From assembly GCA_035272265.1 (NCBI GenBank), contig DATEQV010000065.1, positions 1 through 7,760 on the forward strand: a DNA stretch of 7,760 nucleotides. Reading direction: 5' to 3'. The notes beneath the pieces are model-generated. The model made no database searches. It saw only the letters and a program-made list of their open reading frames with translations, and was not told where the DNA came from. Numbering within the stretch: position 1 is the stretch's first letter; each line of letters begins with the position of its first letter. Shown here one piece after another: positions 5,638-7,760 of this stretch. This stretch comes from Acidisphaera sp035272265 (GTDB lineage: Bacteria > Pseudomonadota > Alphaproteobacteria > Acetobacterales > Acetobacteraceae). Position numbers and translations under genes: made by a program.

Positions 5638-5958
5638 TCAGGGTGTCTCCATGACGTCCGCGTCGTCCGTCTGCATCGCCGCGAGGTCCGTCGTCGCTTC
5701 GCGCAGCGCAAGCGAGAACTCGGCCCACAGCATCGGCAGCGGCACGAACATCGGTTTCTTCAGCACCGTCAGCCTCATCTCCGCGCGCTCGATCGTATAA
5801 TCGAAGCGCACGGCGACGTCGCCCAGAGGGGACTTGCCGGTGACCGTGCCGGTCCTGCGCTCCTCGTCGAGCACGAGGACGTAGTCGTTGCGGTTCGTCT
5901 CGCTCATGCGCTGCAGGACGGCGAGCGTGACGCCGGAAAACGTGTGACTCTTCGTCAT
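5638..5958 (-). CDS. conserved-looking hypothetical protein, last gene of the pseudo-ATPase operon
   Basis: A 106-aa soluble protein with no signal peptide or transmembrane helix. I do not recognise the family. The middle part looks like a small all-beta unit: YVLVLDEERRTGTVTGKSP (26-44), then GDVAVRFDY, then AEMRLTVLKKPMFVPLP (about 59-75). It is followed by a helix (MLWAEFSLALREATTDLAA) and an acidic tail. Codon bias is normal for the window. The ATG at 5958 follows the DUF454-like gene by 25 nt; an AGAGGAGA lies about 13 nt upstream, slightly far for a ribosome binding site. Position and strand place it in the same transcript as the degenerate P-type ATPase, so a shared function is inferred from context only. 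The gene stops at 5638, just before the palindromic element ending at 5603. Confidence 0.75.
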   Translation of the reverse strand: MTKSHTFSGVTLAVLQRMSETNRNDYVLVLDEERRTGTVTGKSPLGDVAVRFDYTIERAEMRLTVLKKPMFVPLPMLWAEFSLALREATTDLAAMQTDDADVMETP

Positions 5959-5983
5959 CAGCCGCGTTGGTCTCCTCTGATGA

Positions 5984-6379
5984 TCACTTCTGCGCCGCGC
6001 CGGCCTTGGGCAGCATCGGATAGCGCCGGTCCAGATCGTCCACCAGCCGCGTGATCTGCTTCATGCCGATGTGCACCAGGCGCGGCGGCTTGCGGCCCAC
6101 CCAGCGGGCCAGCACCTTCGGGCCGCCCGGCGACACGATCGCAGCGCCGGCGACCAGGAACGGCGTTCCGAGAACGCCGGGAAGGACGACGCCGAGCACG
6201 CCGACGTAGATCAGCAGCCACCCGACTTCGCGAGGCAATTGCTCGATCCGCCGCATCATATCCTGGTCTTCGTTCCAGTCGGACTGCGTCATGCCGTCGT
6301 ACGGGAGCGCCACCAGGTCCCGTGCTTCCGTCGGCATCACGTCCGCCGCGTCGGAGCCACGCGGCTCATCGTTGGTCAT
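5984..6379 (-). CDS. DUF454/YbaN-like small membrane protein
   Basis: A 131-aa protein with an acidic, soluble N-terminal part (1-50), one long hydrophobic stretch (about 53-83) broken by PG, and a basic C-terminal part. The core, YVGVLGVVLPGVLGTPFLVA then SPGGPKVLARWVGRKPPR (83-100), follows the DUF454 (YbaN) pattern of an LGxxGxxLP-x-TPF hairpin followed by a basic, Trp-containing stretch; the PGPGW family is the closest alternative. Function is unknown in both families. The start codon overlaps the stop of the degenerate P-type ATPase gene as ATGA, and GAGGG lies just upstream, implying translational coupling and roughly matched expression. Because its partner is a membrane protein, a complex in the inner membrane is a reasonable inference. 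Confidence 0.8.
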   Translation of the reverse strand: MTNDEPRGSDAADVMPTEARDLVALPYDGMTQSDWNEDQDMMRRIEQLPREVGWLLIYVGVLGVVLPGVLGTPFLVAGAAIVSPGGPKVLARWVGRKPPRLVHIGMKQITRLVDDLDRRYPMLPKAGAAQK

Positions 6380-7760
6380 GCATACACCCTCGTCTGCTTG
6401 GTTTCCGGTGCCGCAATCGGCCGCGGCGTCAGCGCGTTCCCGGCGGCGTCGTCGGCGCCCCGCGCAAGGTCCGTGTCGACGACCGGGTTCGCCTTGGCAT
6501 CCGCAAGAGCCTTTCGCGCGCGGTCATGCACCACGTATGTCGCCAGATTGCTGACCAGCACCACGGTCAGGCCTGTGAAGCCGAGCGCGAACACGCCGGC
6601 GACGGCGGCGATGTTGGGCACCAGCACGGCCACGCGGTCCTCACGGTCGCGGGCAGCACTGTCGCGGGCCACGGCCACCAGCGCGGGCAACGGTGCGAGC
6701 GAGCGGCCGAACAGGGCGACGTCGGCGTCGTGCCGGAGTCCATCCGGCCCCGCCAACGCAACCGACACGTAGCCCGCGCGAGTATGTGGCAGGGCCGCGC
6801 CGTCGCGCACGTGCAGAACTGAGACGTCGCGCGCGTGCAGGTCGCGCAGCAGCCCGCCGCGCGCATGATCGTCGAGCAACCCGGCGTGGTCGTCGGCGCC
6901 GATCAAGCGGGCGACACGCGCTGCCTCGGCCGCCGGCCGCCCGGAGGCGAGAAACACGCGCAACCCCGCACGCTGCAGCTGCTGCACCGTCGATGCGGCC
7001 GGCACGTGTCCGTTGCGGTGGAACCGCAACGCGGCCACCTCCACGCCATCCACGTCGACACGCACCGGCGGCAGCAGCGCGCGATCGCCGCGCCCACGCA
7101 GACGAACGACATGGTGGCGGTACTCGATCGCCACGCCGGTGTCGTCGATGTCGTGCAGCGGGGCGTGGCGCGCGACAATGCCGCGGGCCGCACAGGCCCG
7201 GCTCAGCGCCGGCCCGCGCTCGTCACCGAGCCACGCAGCCGCGGCGGCGACCGCCGGCAGCAACTGGTCTCCGGGCACGCCGGAGCTACGCAACTCGGCC
7301 AGCTCGCATTCGGACGCATCGATCCCGTCGTGGTCGTCCAGCACCACCCAAGTGGCGCTCGCCAGATGCTCGAGCGCACGCCGCGTCCGCACGATCGCGC
7401 CCTGGCGCACGGCGATCCGATTGACGCGGAGCATGCGCAAAGGTGCGGCGAGGCCGATGCCGGTGGCGTAATCCGGACGCAGGACCGCGTTCGCGGCGGC
7501 TGGTCCGCCGACCATCAGCCCGACCGCGGCGGCGGCCAGAGTGGGCGGCACCGTTCGCGCGGCGAACGCCTCGGCCTCGGGCGTCAGCGTCCAATCCGAC
7601 GGCGCGGGCACCGTCGTTTCCAGCAGCGCCTGCGCAAGCTGAGCGGCACGCGTGCGCCGCCCGCTGCGCAGCGCGGCCAGATCGAGTTTTCCGGCCACCA
7701 CCGTACTGCCGGCCAGCACCTCGTCGCCGCGCACGCGCACCACGCGGCGGGCGCCCGCGC
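6376..7760 (-). CDS. degenerate P1B-type ATPase (pseudo-ATPase), 5' part beyond the window
   Basis: An open frame with no start in the window; 461 codons visible, of which a GTG at 7743 is internal. Residue numbers below count from that GTG. The order of parts follows heavy-metal P-type ATPases: the end of the actuator domain (VRVRGDEVLAGSTVVAGKL, 2-20), a membrane pair (about 65-104), a phosphorylation/nucleotide-binding region (130-350) and a C-terminal membrane pair (about 371-404). Catalytic motifs are replaced: the membrane CPC is YAT before GLAAP (92-101); DKTGT is DDHDG (136-140), keeping only the first Asp; the HP motif region is ERGPAL (175-180); TGD is ASGRP (266-270); GDGxND is RDGAAL (313-318). 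The reading frame is intact with normal codon bias, so this looks like a maintained pseudoenzyme rather than a decaying gene. A regulatory or structural role is inferred; active metal transport appears unlikely. The TGE motif lies outside the window. Confidence 0.8.
   Translation of the reverse strand, partial: AGARRVVRVRGDEVLAGSTVVAGKLDLAALRSGRRTRAAQLAQALLETTVPAPSDWTLTPEAEAFAARTVPPTLAAAAVGLMVGGPAAANAVLRPDYATGIGLAAPLRMLRVNRIAVRQGAIVRTRRALEHLASATWVVLDDHDGIDASECELAELRSSGVPGDQLLPAVAAAAAWLGDERGPALSRACAARGIVARHAPLHDIDDTGVAIEYRHHVVRLRGRGDRALLPPVRVDVDGVEVAALRFHRNGHVPAASTVQQLQRAGLRVFLASGRPAAEAARVARLIGADDHAGLLDDHARGGLLRDLHARDVSVLHVRDGAALPHTRAGYVSVALAGPDGLRHDADVALFGRSLAPLPALVAVARDSAARDREDRVAVLVPNIAAVAGVFALGFTGLTVVLVSNLATYVVHDRARKALADAKANPVVDTDLARGADDAAGNALTPRPIAAPETKQTRVYA

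Noticed and set aside
6071..6772. 233-codon plus-strand frame opposite the DUF454-like and pseudo-ATPase genes
   Set aside because: Antisense shadow; the minus-strand frames show transmembrane and P-type ATPase patterns and are linked by an ATGA overlap.

Overview
The window is very GC-rich DNA with strong G/C preference at third codon positions. It carries several palindromic intergenic repeats whose spurious translations read MTGLVPAIHD / SWMAGTRPAMT, a signature common in Hyphomicrobiales (Bradyrhizobium, Rhodopseudomonas, Rhodoplanes-like) and neighbouring alphaproteobacteria. I therefore infer a chromosomal segment of an alphaproteobacterium. The assignment is recognition from memory; no search was run.

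Region 1 (1-3388, + strand) is the 3' part of a tightly packed polyamine-type operon. The tail of an upstream gene stops at 24. It is followed by a 74-aa DUF350 membrane protein, a 512-aa membrane-anchored polyamine aminopropyltransferase (spermidine-synthase fold), and a Tat-type FAD/NAD(P)-binding flavoprotein of about 530 aa that overlaps the synthase stop. Gene spacings of 6-8 nt and one overlap imply one transcript. From memory, such clusters often also carry DUF4178 and AdoMet decarboxylase genes, which would lie upstream of the window. The likely logic is an enzyme-in-membrane polyamine modification pathway coupled to an oxidoreductase at or across the inner membrane; substrate and product are unknown.

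Region 2 (3389-4004) has no convincing gene. It holds a diverged 72-bp tandem duplication and two nested palindromic elements, one with near-perfect 37-bp arms, between convergent genes. Region 3 (4005-4652, - strand) is one arginine-rich hypothetical protein with a CxxC motif and a clear ribosome binding site. Region 4 (4653-5637) is repeat-rich: two more palindromic elements, a flanking 19-bp direct repeat, an outer 14-bp inverted repeat, and a possible small frameshifted gene.

Region 5 (5638-7760, - strand) is a second operon. Its first visible gene, running off the right edge, has the overall layout of a P1B-type (heavy-metal) P-type ATPase, but every catalytic motif visible in the window (CPC, DKTGT, HP, TGD, GDGxND) is replaced, while the reading frame is intact. 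It is translationally coupled (ATGA) to a 131-aa DUF454/YbaN-like membrane protein, followed 25 nt later by a 106-aa protein I do not recognise. This pseudo-ATPase operon is the strongest candidate here for an undescribed system.
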